From NCBI GenBank assembly GCA_964443435.1, contig CAYUCW010000003.1, positions 12,233-76,232 of the forward strand: a stretch of 64,000 nt of DNA, written 5' to 3'. The notes under the pieces were generated by a model. That model was given only the letters and a program-made list of their open reading frames with translations. It was not told where the DNA came from and searched no databases. Shown one piece after another: positions 34,761 to 42,629 of this stretch (position 1 is the first letter of the stretch; every line of letters begins with the position of its first letter). The position numbers and the translations under genes were made by a program. The DNA comes from Pseudaquidulcibacter sp964443435 (GTDB taxonomy: Bacteria; Pseudomonadota; Alphaproteobacteria; Caulobacterales; Aquidulcibacteraceae).

Positions 34761-35554
34761 TGGCTAATATTACCCCAATATTAAAATTAAAAGATGATGA
34801 GATTGCGATAAAGCTTCGTAATATTACTAATCAATTTGGTGATTTTAAAATTCATGAAAATCTTGATTTGGATATTATAAAGGGTGAAACTATAGGCTTG
34901 GTTGGTGGTTCTGGCGCTGGTAAATCTGTATTAATGCGATCTATTATTGGATTAAATCAACCTTCTGAGGGTGTCGTAAAAGTATATGGTATAAATGTTT
35001 GGGAAAAGCCGGAAATCGCAAATATAGTACTTGCTTCAAAAATCGGCGTTATGTTTCAAGATGGCGCTTTATTTTCGTCACTTACAGTCATAGAAAATAT
35101 ACTTGTACCTCTAAATGAACATACAAATTTAAGTGAAGAATTTAAATATGAAATTGCAAAATTAAAGATTCTTATGGCAGGACTTCCATTATCGGCGGCG
35201 CATAAATTACCATCTGAATTATCTGGCGGAATGCGGAAGCGCGCGGCCCTTGCAAGGGCACTTGCACTTGATCCGCCTATTTTATTTCTTGATGAACCAA
35301 CGGCTGGCTTGGATCCAATCACCGCAAGTCTTTTTGATGAATTAGTAAATCAATTAAAAGTAACAATGGGTTTAACGGTATTTATTATCACTCATGACCT
35401 TGATACTCTTCATGCTTCTTGTGATAGAATCGCGGTTTTGTCAGATAAGAAAATATCGAAAATTGGGCCTGAAAAACATGTAAGATCAAAAACAGAAGGT
35501 TGGTTAAAAGAATATTTCTCTGGTCCAAGAGGGCGTGCGGCATATGGTAAATAA
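34760..35554 (+). CDS. mlaF: MlaF-family lipid ABC transporter ATPase
   Basis: The 264-residue ATPase drives the MlaE permease. It has Walker A (VGGSGAGKSVLMRSI), the Q-loop (GVMFQDGALFSSLTVIENI), the signature LSGGMRKRAALARALALDP, Walker B (PILFLDEPTAGLDP) and the H-switch FIITHDLDT. FQDGALFSSLTV is characteristic of the Mla/Ttg2A group. Its ATG overlaps the mlaE stop (TAATG), giving translational coupling. Confidence 0.95.
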   Translation: MANITPILKLKDDEIAIKLRNITNQFGDFKIHENLDLDIIKGETIGLVGGSGAGKSVLMRSIIGLNQPSEGVVKVYGINVWEKPEIANIVLASKIGVMFQDGALFSSLTVIENILVPLNEHTNLSEEFKYEIAKLKILMAGLPLSAAHKLPSELSGGMRKRAALARALALDPPILFLDEPTAGLDPITASLFDELVNQLKVTMGLTVFIITHDLDTLHASCDRIAVLSDKKISKIGPEKHVRSKTEGWLKEYFSGPRGRAAYGK

Positions 35555-35647
35555 CAAAAACAGTCTAAAGATATTAATCACTTGGCAAATTTGGTGAAAA
35601 TGGTTAATTTCAATAAGATTAAGAATCCTTGGTGGTCTGAGTAATTT

Positions 35648-36748
35648 ATGGAAAATCGTGCAAATTATATGATGGTTGGTTTTTTCACTGTCATGTCATT
35701 AATAATGGCAGCGATTTTTGTTGTCTGGATTGCTAATTTCGATTTTGATAAACAATATGCGACATATGACGTAGTTTTTGAAGGTCCTGTACGAGGCGTT
35801 GAACTTGGCGGCGAAGTAAGATTTAACGGCATTAAAGTTGGCGATGTAACAGACCTTGGTTTGAATAAAGGAAACTCTACCGAAGTCATTGCCACAATAA
35901 GGGTTTTGTCTGATACACCAGTTAAACAAGATTCAATTGCCCAGCTTGAGCCAGCTGGACTTACAGGTCTTGCATATATTCAGATTTTGGCCGGAAGCGC
36001 TAATTCACCAAAACTTGTTAGGCAAAAAGGTTTGGCGCGTCCAACAATTTATACCAAACGTGGTCAGATTGATAGCTTATTCCAAGGCGGTCAAGGTTTA
36101 CTTGATACAAGTATGCAAACTATGGAACGACTAAATAGATTATTTTCTAATAAAAATTTAGAAAATATGACATCAACAATTTCAAATGTTGAAAAAGCTA
36201 CAAATTTAATTGTTCAAAAAGATCAATTGCTTGATAATTCATCGGCGGCCGCCTTAGCGGTTAAAGAAGCAGGCGTGGAAGTTTCAAGACTTGCGCAATC
36301 ATTAAGTGGCGCTTCAAAAGCAATAGGTGTTTACGATGAATTAGGGCAGACACTAGTTAAACAAACCAATGAAATAGGGTCAAGAACTGTTGTAATTTTA
36401 GATCAAAGCCAAGTAGTTACAGAAAATCTGCAAACCCTTACCAAGAATGCAAATGCCACAATTACTCAATCACAAAATACTTTGTCTGAAATTGAGCAAA
36501 CTGCGCAATCTCTAAGAACCGCTACATCAAATATAAATACTGCGGTGACGAGTGTTGATACAGCTGCAAAAACTGTTGATAGTTTCTTTACTCAAGGAAG
36601 TTATGAAACTTTGCCTGATGTGAGTGCGGCGGCGCAGTCAATGAAAAATGCAACCGATAGCGTTGAAAAACTTGTTCAAGAAACGACTAATAGCCCAACT
36701 GGTCTTTTATCAAAAGCACCTAATCCAAAGGTTAAGTGGAAAAAATAA
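35648..36748 (+). CDS. mlaD: MCE-domain lipid-binding protein (MlaD-like)
   Basis: The 366-residue product has an N-terminal membrane anchor (VGFFTVMSLIMAAIFVVWIA) and one MCE domain (about residues 38-120): YDVVFEGPVRGVELGGEVRF, NGIKVGDVTDLGL and LEPAGLTGLAYIQILAG. A long helical, Thr/Asn/Ala-rich C-terminal region (about 150-345) could form the hydrophobic tunnel seen in longer MCE proteins. It is the periplasmic lipid carrier of the transporter, 93 bases after mlaF. It overlaps the lipoprotein gene by one base. Confidence 0.92.
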   Translation: MENRANYMMVGFFTVMSLIMAAIFVVWIANFDFDKQYATYDVVFEGPVRGVELGGEVRFNGIKVGDVTDLGLNKGNSTEVIATIRVLSDTPVKQDSIAQLEPAGLTGLAYIQILAGSANSPKLVRQKGLARPTIYTKRGQIDSLFQGGQGLLDTSMQTMERLNRLFSNKNLENMTSTISNVEKATNLIVQKDQLLDNSSAAALAVKEAGVEVSRLAQSLSGASKAIGVYDELGQTLVKQTNEIGSRTVVILDQSQVVTENLQTLTKNANATITQSQNTLSEIEQTAQSLRTATSNINTAVTSVDTAAKTVDSFFTQGSYETLPDVSAAAQSMKNATDSVEKLVQETTNSPTGLLSKAPNPKVKWKK

Positions 36749-37377
36749 TGAAAATTCAAAAATCAAAAACATTATTTTTATTATTGGCTTCAAGCTTAGT
36801 TTTAACTGGTTGTATTTCTTTATTACCAAAACCAGGGAAGCCGCCAACCATCTATCCATTGTCACCTATTAAAGATTTTCAAAAATATGAAGATCAAGTT
36901 CCTTTTAATATTTCAATTGGTTTACCAAGTTTACCGCGTGCAAATTCCGGAATTGAAATCGTAGCAAAACAAAGAAATGGAACTATTGCCTATATTGATG
37001 GTTTAAATCTTGCCAGTTCTGCACCTATTAGTATTCAAAATATTATTATTGGCACTTTTGATAAATCTATGGCTTTTCGCGCAGTTGTTAGAGGACTTAG
37101 TGCTACTCGTCCCGATTTCGAATTATTTATTGATGTTGCAGTTTTTGAAGTTGAAATGCCGTATAAAAAATCAAATGGTAAAGCCGTGATTGAACTTACG
37201 GCTAGGCTTATCGATGGTAAGTCAAGAAAACCTTTAGCAATTAAAGTATTTAAAGCCGAGCAGGACGCCCAAAAAGGCGATGAGGAAGAAGCGGCAATCG
37301 CACTTGAAATTGCTACTCAGAATTTATCTAAAGAATTATTAGATTGGTCTATAAATGCTGGTCGCGCATATTATTAA
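36748..37377 (+). CDS. ABC-type transport auxiliary lipoprotein (PqiC-like)
   Basis: The product (209 residues from ATG 36748, which overlaps the mlaD stop) has the lipobox LVLTGCISLLPKPGKPP and the PqiC/ABC_trans_aux pattern: IYPLSPI near the start, FNISIGLPSLPRANSGIEIV and a C-terminal region of alternating strands. PqiC-like lipoproteins sit in the outer membrane and complete MCE systems of the Pqi type. Here it takes the place of MlaC. This mixed Mla/Pqi set recurs in Alphaproteobacteria. Confidence 0.85.
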   Translation: MKIQKSKTLFLLLASSLVLTGCISLLPKPGKPPTIYPLSPIKDFQKYEDQVPFNISIGLPSLPRANSGIEIVAKQRNGTIAYIDGLNLASSAPISIQNIIIGTFDKSMAFRAVVRGLSATRPDFELFIDVAVFEVEMPYKKSNGKAVIELTARLIDGKSRKPLAIKVFKAEQDAQKGDEEEAAIALEIATQNLSKELLDWSINAGRAYY

Positions 37378-39725
37378 TCAAGTGCCGCGTCGCCAATTAA
37401 ATATAAGCGTAACTCATCACCAGATAATCTATTCTTAGCTGATTTCTCTCTACGTTCTTCAATGAATTTCACGATGAAAGATCTAAAATTACTATTTGAA
37501 TTCATAATGCCTTGCAAATCACTTACAAGTTTTGGATAAGCAAGTTTAGTAGGGTTAAGCTTTTTATCTTGGTTTCTTAACGTTGCTTGGTATATTCTTG
37601 CAAGTGATGTTTCAATGATTTTATTTCTTAAATCCAGCTCACTTATTAAATATTTTTCAATATTAGAAACTTCAACATCATTTGAATCTATTGCCGAAAG
37701 TATATCCTTCCAATTCCATTCATTTGAAACATTATTACGATTTAATGGGCTTATATAGTTTAAGTCTTTATAAGGGTCATCGTTTGGTAAAATGTTTAAT
37801 GGTTTTGGTTCTTCAATCTCATTAATATTTTTAAGATTAAGTTTTGATATGGCTTCAATTGGCAAGTCTTCTGGCTTGTCTTTTGTTTCAGATTTTACAG
37901 ATCTTACATTTATAGAAGGTGATAATATTGAATTAAACTTTGGTTCTTTATCTTCAAAAGGCTTTTCTTCAATTTTATTTTCTTGAATTACCGGAGCGGT
38001 TCTTTCAATTGAAACAGGGTTAATAGGTGGGTTTATCCCAGAAAGGCCACCAATTCTTTGAACCACTTCCCCTAAAGCAGAATAAGATTCTCTAAGTCTT
38101 GCTTGGAACGCATCATCAAGGGCTTTTGTTTCTTCTGCCGCTTTTTTGCCGGTTTCATTGAGTTTCTCTAAGGTGGCTGATAAAGCAGACTCAACGGCCA
38201 TTGCACGCTCAGCGGCTTCTTGTGGAAGCTTAGAAAGCTTCTCATTAAGCCCGTCTATAATTGTTTCTACGCTTGCCGCTTGAATAGCACATATATTAGA
38301 TATTTCTTCAAACCTTTTTTGAACTGTTGCCCCTGCATCATTTAAAAGACTAGTAGAATTATTTACAATACGCTTTGCATCTTCAATTCTATTTTGAGTA
38401 AATCTTTCGGCATCATTGCTAATCTCAAAGCTTTGTTGTCTTAAAGTCTCTATCTTGGTTTTGCTATTTTCAAGATTTGAATTAAGTATATCGCTAGTTT
38501 CAATGCTTAAATTACTTATATTGCTTGAAGCATTTTGAAGCTCTTGAAGGTGCGATAAAGTAATATTCTTCGCATTACTGATTTCAAAGTTTAATTTATC
38601 AAATATACTTTTTGTTGCTTCATCAGTAGCGATTTTTAATTCAGCTATTGAATTTTGCGCATTATTCTTAGTGGCTTCATTTGCATTTTGAATAATTCGA
38701 TTAGTCTGCATCGCTATATTATTAATGTTAGACGCCGATGTATTTAATTCGATTGCAGTGTTTTGAAGCTCACTATTAGCAGCAGTTGCAATATTTTTTG
38801 CGTCAAAAATAATTTGTGTAGCTTTATCAAGGGCAAGTTCTGATTTTGAAGATGCTCTCTCTAAGTCATCAATTGCACCCATGGTTTTGGCAACCGCAAT
38901 ATCAATTTTTTCAGCAATTGCATTGGCGCTTGTGCTAACTTCTTGTGTTTGTAATGCAAGATTTTGCGCGGCCTTACTCATGATGGCCGCATTTTCATTT
39001 ATGCCCTGTGTTGCAATAATAGTTGCCGACTTAGTTGAATTATTAAGTTCACTTAAAGTTTTTAAGAGATTGTCTAAACGATTTCTTTCAGTTTCCATAT
39101 TTGAAACTAATTCAAAAGTACCAGATTTTGCATCTTCTGAAACCTTACGAAGGCTTGCGGTTTTAATTTCTATGTTATTCTCAAGACCACCAAGTTTATT
39201 TGTTACAATATCAAGTGTATTCTCAAGCTTCTCAATTTCTTCTCTGATATTTGCAATTGAAGATTTAGCGGCATTTTGACTAAATTTTTCTGGTTCTAAT
39301 AATTTTTTTGTTAAATTAATAAGTGTTCTTGTTTCTGAATTAGATCTTGCAAGATTATCACTCATAATCCCTGCTAAGATTGAAAATGCCGCAGGGCCCA
39401 ACAGGGTAATTAATATTGCAAAACTATTTAGATTATTAGTGTTTTCATTTGAAATGAAATATAAAATCGTTCCAAGAATCCAAATAATAGCTACTGAAAT
39501 TGCAACTAATAAGCTTAAAGAGCTATTCGCTTTTTTTCTTTTTCTTCCGCGAGTTTTTCTATTGTCTTCATACATGTTTTCAAAGACAAGACTATTATCT
39601 TCACGGACAATCATATTGTCCTTTGGCTTTAAAAAAGAATCTTTATCTATCTCAGAATCTTTGATGTTATTTTCTGAAATTTTATCAAAACTTATATCTT
39701 TGAAAGTTTTATCTTCATTATTCAT
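37374..39725 (-). CDS. Large membrane-anchored coiled-coil protein
   Basis: No established family is recognised. The 783-residue product has an acidic N-terminus (1-55), a basic patch (KTRGRKRKKANSS), two membrane helices (about 69-91 and 101-121), and about 400 residues of heptad-rich coiled coil full of Asn, Ala, Ile and Glu. A Pro/Glu/Lys-rich linker (about 570-660) leads to a globular C-terminal domain with W.WKDILSAIDS and LSGDELRLYLIGDAALD. Two N-terminal helices plus a long coiled coil recall the alphaproteobacterial polarity protein TipN, but I cannot establish homology. The 3' end overlaps the convergent lipoprotein gene by 4 bases. Confidence 0.8.
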   Translation of the reverse strand: MNNEDKTFKDISFDKISENNIKDSEIDKDSFLKPKDNMIVREDNSLVFENMYEDNRKTRGRKRKKANSSLSLLVAISVAIIWILGTILYFISNENTNNLNSFAILITLLGPAAFSILAGIMSDNLARSNSETRTLINLTKKLLEPEKFSQNAAKSSIANIREEIEKLENTLDIVTNKLGGLENNIEIKTASLRKVSEDAKSGTFELVSNMETERNRLDNLLKTLSELNNSTKSATIIATQGINENAAIMSKAAQNLALQTQEVSTSANAIAEKIDIAVAKTMGAIDDLERASSKSELALDKATQIIFDAKNIATAANSELQNTAIELNTSASNINNIAMQTNRIIQNANEATKNNAQNSIAELKIATDEATKSIFDKLNFEISNAKNITLSHLQELQNASSNISNLSIETSDILNSNLENSKTKIETLRQQSFEISNDAERFTQNRIEDAKRIVNNSTSLLNDAGATVQKRFEEISNICAIQAASVETIIDGLNEKLSKLPQEAAERAMAVESALSATLEKLNETGKKAAEETKALDDAFQARLRESYSALGEVVQRIGGLSGINPPINPVSIERTAPVIQENKIEEKPFEDKEPKFNSILSPSINVRSVKSETKDKPEDLPIEAISKLNLKNINEIEEPKPLNILPNDDPYKDLNYISPLNRNNVSNEWNWKDILSAIDSNDVEVSNIEKYLISELDLRNKIIETSLARIYQATLRNQDKKLNPTKLAYPKLVSDLQGIMNSNSNFRSFIVKFIEERREKSAKNRLSGDELRLYLIGDAALD

Positions 39726-39930
39726 TATTTTGCTTTACATAGATACTTAAAAAAACGTATCAAAGTTAAAACTCTAAACAGGTCATAAAATCAATACTTA
39801 TTTTTAACAATAATGCATTTGCAAAAAATAATGGTAAATATTATGCATAGAAACTCCCCTAATTTTATATAAATGTAGATTAAGTAATAAATTTTAAATT
39901 AATTTGCGGTTCAGTTACCTGGGGGATAAC

Positions 39931-40686
39931 GTGAAAAGAATTTTATACGCCGAAGATAATCCAGGCATGAGGAAAATGGTATCCCATTTCCTTAGTGCAG
40001 GTGGTTTTGAAGTAGTAGCAACTTCAGACGGTGATGAGGCTATTATTGAAGCAAAGCACATTAAATATGATGTAATACTTCTGGATGTAACAATGGAACG
40101 TGTAGATGGTATGGAAGCCGCGCACGAAATAAGAAATAAAATTAATAAGAACCAAGATACCCCAATAATTGGCCTTACCGGAAGATCAGAGCCAGATGAA
40201 ATTTTAAAATGCGAAGATGCAGGCATGGATCTTGTATTAACCAAGCCAGTAGATCTTGAGCAATTAATAGATGTATTACTTAATATCGAAAGATGTGAAT
40301 TTGAAGATTATCGCGATGACTTACATAAAGAACAAGAAATTTCTAATTCTAATATTTTGAAAATTATCGATATTGATGTCTTAAAGAAATATAAAGAGCT
40401 TGCGGGAACTGCTTCTGTTGAAGGAGTCTTGCATGATTTTTCAGATCAATGGCCTCGCAAAATTGGTGAATTATATACTTCATTAGTGAATGCAGATTTA
40501 ATTGCATTTGCCAGAGCAAATGAGGAATTATCAGTTCTTGCCGCAGGTATTGGCGCAGGAAAACTAGCTCATTATTCATCTATTGCTTCTAGTTGTGATA
40601 ATGTGGATAAAATGAAAACTTTTATGCCAGATATTGTTAATGCTTGCCAAGAAGTTCAAACCATTGTTACAGGTTTAAAATCATAG
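39931..40686 (+). CDS. Response regulator with degenerate HPt-like C-terminal domain
   Basis: Start is GTG 39931 with GGGGGAT just upstream; a TTG at 39904 is less likely. Residues 1-120 are a complete receiver domain: acidic pair in YAEDNPGMR, phosphorylatable Asp52 in VILLDVTMERVDGM, Thr in IIGLTGRSE and Lys in VLTKPVD. Residues 150-250 look like a histidine phosphotransfer domain (FARANEELSVLAAGIGAGKL). However, the position of the phospho-His, aligned by the GIGA motif with the HPt protein at 41858, is Glu198, so it cannot carry phosphate there. No DNA-binding domain is present. It probably acts by protein contact. Confidence 0.85.
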   Translation: MKRILYAEDNPGMRKMVSHFLSAGGFEVVATSDGDEAIIEAKHIKYDVILLDVTMERVDGMEAAHEIRNKINKNQDTPIIGLTGRSEPDEILKCEDAGMDLVLTKPVDLEQLIDVLLNIERCEFEDYRDDLHKEQEISNSNILKIIDIDVLKKYKELAGTASVEGVLHDFSDQWPRKIGELYTSLVNADLIAFARANEELSVLAAGIGAGKLAHYSSIASSCDNVDKMKTFMPDIVNACQEVQTIVTGLKS

Positions 40687-40711
40687 GCTATTGTTTTGCC
40701 TAATTTAAGAT

Positions 40712-40729
40712 GGGGCGCAGAAGCGCCCC
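40712..40729. terminator. GC-rich hairpin between convergent genes, possible terminator
   Basis: GGGGCGC (40712-40718) pairs with GCGCCCC (40723-40729) over loop AGAA. It lies between the response regulator and the opposing gene. There is no T-run on either side, so intrinsic termination is uncertain. Confidence 0.5.
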
Positions 40730-40733
40730 TAAA

Positions 40734-41771
40734 CTAATAAAGCCAATATTCGATTCTTCTAGTTCCAGGGATTTCTTCCCATTCATTCCAGTGATTAGCG
40801 CAAGCTAAGAAGCTTATTGCCGCTCTTTGTCCTCTTATATAATCAGTTGTTTCTAAGCGCATGCAATCGCCAGAATTTGAATAATAAGGGTATGAGTTAT
40901 TACTGAAGCTAAAACCAAAAATACCATTAGAGCTTAGGAAGAATGAATGCCATCCGCCCCAGTTGTTCCATTGGCTTGGGTGAGAATACCAATTATTTCC
41001 TCTGCGCCAGCCTCTTGATGGGTGGTAATCATCAAAACCCCAACGCTTTGCATAAGCTCGGGCATCACCCCAACGATTATCCCAATGTGACCATCTACCG
41101 TTTGGTCCCCAATAATTGTTTGAATTTCTGTCACTATAGCGGAAATTCCCACGTCTTTGAGTTTCAAAATTATAATTATGTCCACCATAAGAGTAATTCC
41201 AATTATTATTCCTATTGTTATTATAGCTATTATTGTATGAATTATGACGTGTTTGATTATTACTATAATTATTATTTGAATAATCGCGTGAGTAATTATT
41301 GCGCGACTGTTCATTGCGTCCAAAATTATTATTGCGCGATTGATAATTAGGTCGCTCTTGCCTTGTTTCACGTGGAACTTCTTGCGCTTGAATATCACGA
41401 GTTCTACCTAAAACAGCGCCAGCCATATTATTTGCATTTCGCTCAACAGAATTATTTTGCTGAATCACTATTGTATCAGATCTTGCCGCAGGAGCTTGTT
41501 GGTTTGTATTTGAATTCGACTGCCAAATATTTCTTTGGGAATTCTCATTTCTATTTCTATTTTGTGCTGCCCTTTGTGCATGAAAATCTTCAAATCTAGG
41601 TTTTGCAGAATTTTTATCAGATTGTGTGCTCTGAAATCTATTTCGGTCGCGTTGATGATTTTCTTGTGCAAATAAGCTTGTGCTTACTGAAGACATGGTA
41701 AAAATTAATATTAGTGAAATAATATTACTATAATTATCATTTTTTTTAGTTTTAGTGCGTGCGTTAATCAT
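40734..41771 (-). CDS. Secreted Asn/Arg/Tyr/Trp-rich low-complexity protein
   Basis: I recognise no domain. The 345-residue product has a basic start and a signal peptide (hydrophobic segment IISLILIFTMSSVSTSLFAQ, cleavage after FA). Residues 35-150 are Gln/Asn/Arg-rich. Residues 150-215 consist largely of Asn, Tyr, Ser and Arg, and residues 215-290 are rich in Trp and Gly (WSHWDNRWGDARAYAKRWGF). A compact C-terminus follows with two cysteines and a closing aromatic motif (WNEWEEIPGTRRIEYWLY). The composition suggests a flexible envelope or extracellular protein. It is divergent from the HPt gene. Confidence 0.75.
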   Translation of the reverse strand: MINARTKTKKNDNYSNIISLILIFTMSSVSTSLFAQENHQRDRNRFQSTQSDKNSAKPRFEDFHAQRAAQNRNRNENSQRNIWQSNSNTNQQAPAARSDTIVIQQNNSVERNANNMAGAVLGRTRDIQAQEVPRETRQERPNYQSRNNNFGRNEQSRNNYSRDYSNNNYSNNQTRHNSYNNSYNNNRNNNWNYSYGGHNYNFETQRRGNFRYSDRNSNNYWGPNGRWSHWDNRWGDARAYAKRWGFDDYHPSRGWRRGNNWYSHPSQWNNWGGWHSFFLSSNGIFGFSFSNNSYPYYSNSGDCMRLETTDYIRGQRAAISFLACANHWNEWEEIPGTRRIEYWLY

Positions 41772-41857
41772 CTGAACACTCCTTTAATGATATAATATAA
41801 TATTGAAGCTGAGTATAATATGAACAGATTATTCAGCTTATTTAGGTAGGAAGTAAA

Positions 41858-42247
41858 ATGGATATAGTTATTCCAATTCATATGCAGGGATCAAAAATTG
41901 ATTTGGCGCATTTAAATCGCATGGCTGGCGGTGATAAAGATCTTATGATTGAGGTGCTTTCTTTGTTCCGTGAGCAAAGCGAAATGTGGAAGAAGCTTTT
42001 AGATTCAAACCAACCCACAAATGATTGGCTTATTGGAGCGCATACTATAAAAGGCTCGGCTCGTGGAATTGGAGCATGGGAGCTTGGCGAAATTTGTTCA
42101 AAAGCCGAAGAAGCCGCACTTTCACATACGCTAACTAAAGATGAAAAATATATTTGGCGTGAACAAATTATACAATGCTTAGAAGATGCAATGATTGAAA
42201 TCGCAGATATAGAGCATAAAATAAATATGGATAGCCTTAAATCCTAG
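41858..42247 (+). CDS. Histidine phosphotransfer (HPt) domain protein
   Basis: The 129-residue protein is a single HPt domain. Phospho-accepting His62 lies in IGAHTIKGSARGIGAWELGE, the standard H-x-x-K-G-S motif, surrounded by amphipathic helices (LAHLNRMAGGDKDLMIEVLS and AEEAALSHTLTKDEKYIW). HPt proteins relay phosphate between receiver domains. Its probable partners include the response regulator about 1.2 kb upstream, although that is only proximity. The ATG follows TAGGTAGGAAG. Confidence 0.93.
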   Translation: MDIVIPIHMQGSKIDLAHLNRMAGGDKDLMIEVLSLFREQSEMWKKLLDSNQPTNDWLIGAHTIKGSARGIGAWELGEICSKAEEAALSHTLTKDEKYIWREQIIQCLEDAMIEIADIEHKINMDSLKS

Positions 42248-42248
42248 T

Positions 42249-42569
42249 TTATTTTTTTATAAACTCACCCATTTCATATTCAATACATTTTTCAATTAAT
42301 AGACGCCAAACTGGCTCTGCTATGTTTGGCGATAAGTCATATTTTCTTGCATTTTGAAGAACATTTTTCACGACTTCTTCAATTCGTGCTTCATCGCGTA
42401 CAAGGTTTTTTGATTGTTTTATTCTTGCGGCGGCATCCATATATGTTTGCCTTTCTGCAAGAAGGGAAACAAGAATAATATCAAGTCTATCAACTTCATA
42501 TCTTACATCTGTCATTGTATGACATTCATGTGAAGCAAGTTTTTTAACGGGGAAATCAGTCTCTGTCAT
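42249..42569 (-). CDS. Chorismate mutase, AroQ type
   Basis: The enzyme rearranges chorismate to prephenate for Phe and Tyr synthesis. The 106-residue all-helical protein has VRYEVDRLDIILVSLLAERQ (active-site Arg and substrate helix), then AARIKQSKNLVRDEARIEEV, and EPVWRLLIEKCIEYEM. A longer N-terminus (FPVKKLASHECHTMTD) precedes the helix. It is alone here, with no other aromatic gene nearby, and convergent with the HPt gene with one base between. Confidence 0.88.
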   Translation of the reverse strand: MTETDFPVKKLASHECHTMTDVRYEVDRLDIILVSLLAERQTYMDAAARIKQSKNLVRDEARIEEVVKNVLQNARKYDLSPNIAEPVWRLLIEKCIEYEMGEFIKK

Positions 42570-42629
42570 AATCTTTTCTTTTTATTGTATTTAGCAATAA
42601 AATTTAAATTTACAAAATATTTTACTGTC

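Noticed and set aside
41181..41320. Repetitive ATT/ATA-rich stretch that could suggest a tandem repeat or CRISPR-like array
   Set aside because: The units are irregular codon-level repeats for Asn and Tyr within a coding gene; there are no constant repeats with unique spacers. No CRISPR array was seen anywhere in the window.
40934..41398. Alternative reading frames within the Asn/Arg/Tyr-rich gene, one Ile-rich and one Tyr/Asn-rich
   Set aside because: They are frame-shifted readings of the same low-complexity DNA and lack a signal peptide or ribosome site.
42570..42629. Possible small gene between chorismate mutase and the DUF3089 gene
   Set aside because: Only 60 A/T-rich bases without a start and ribosome site.
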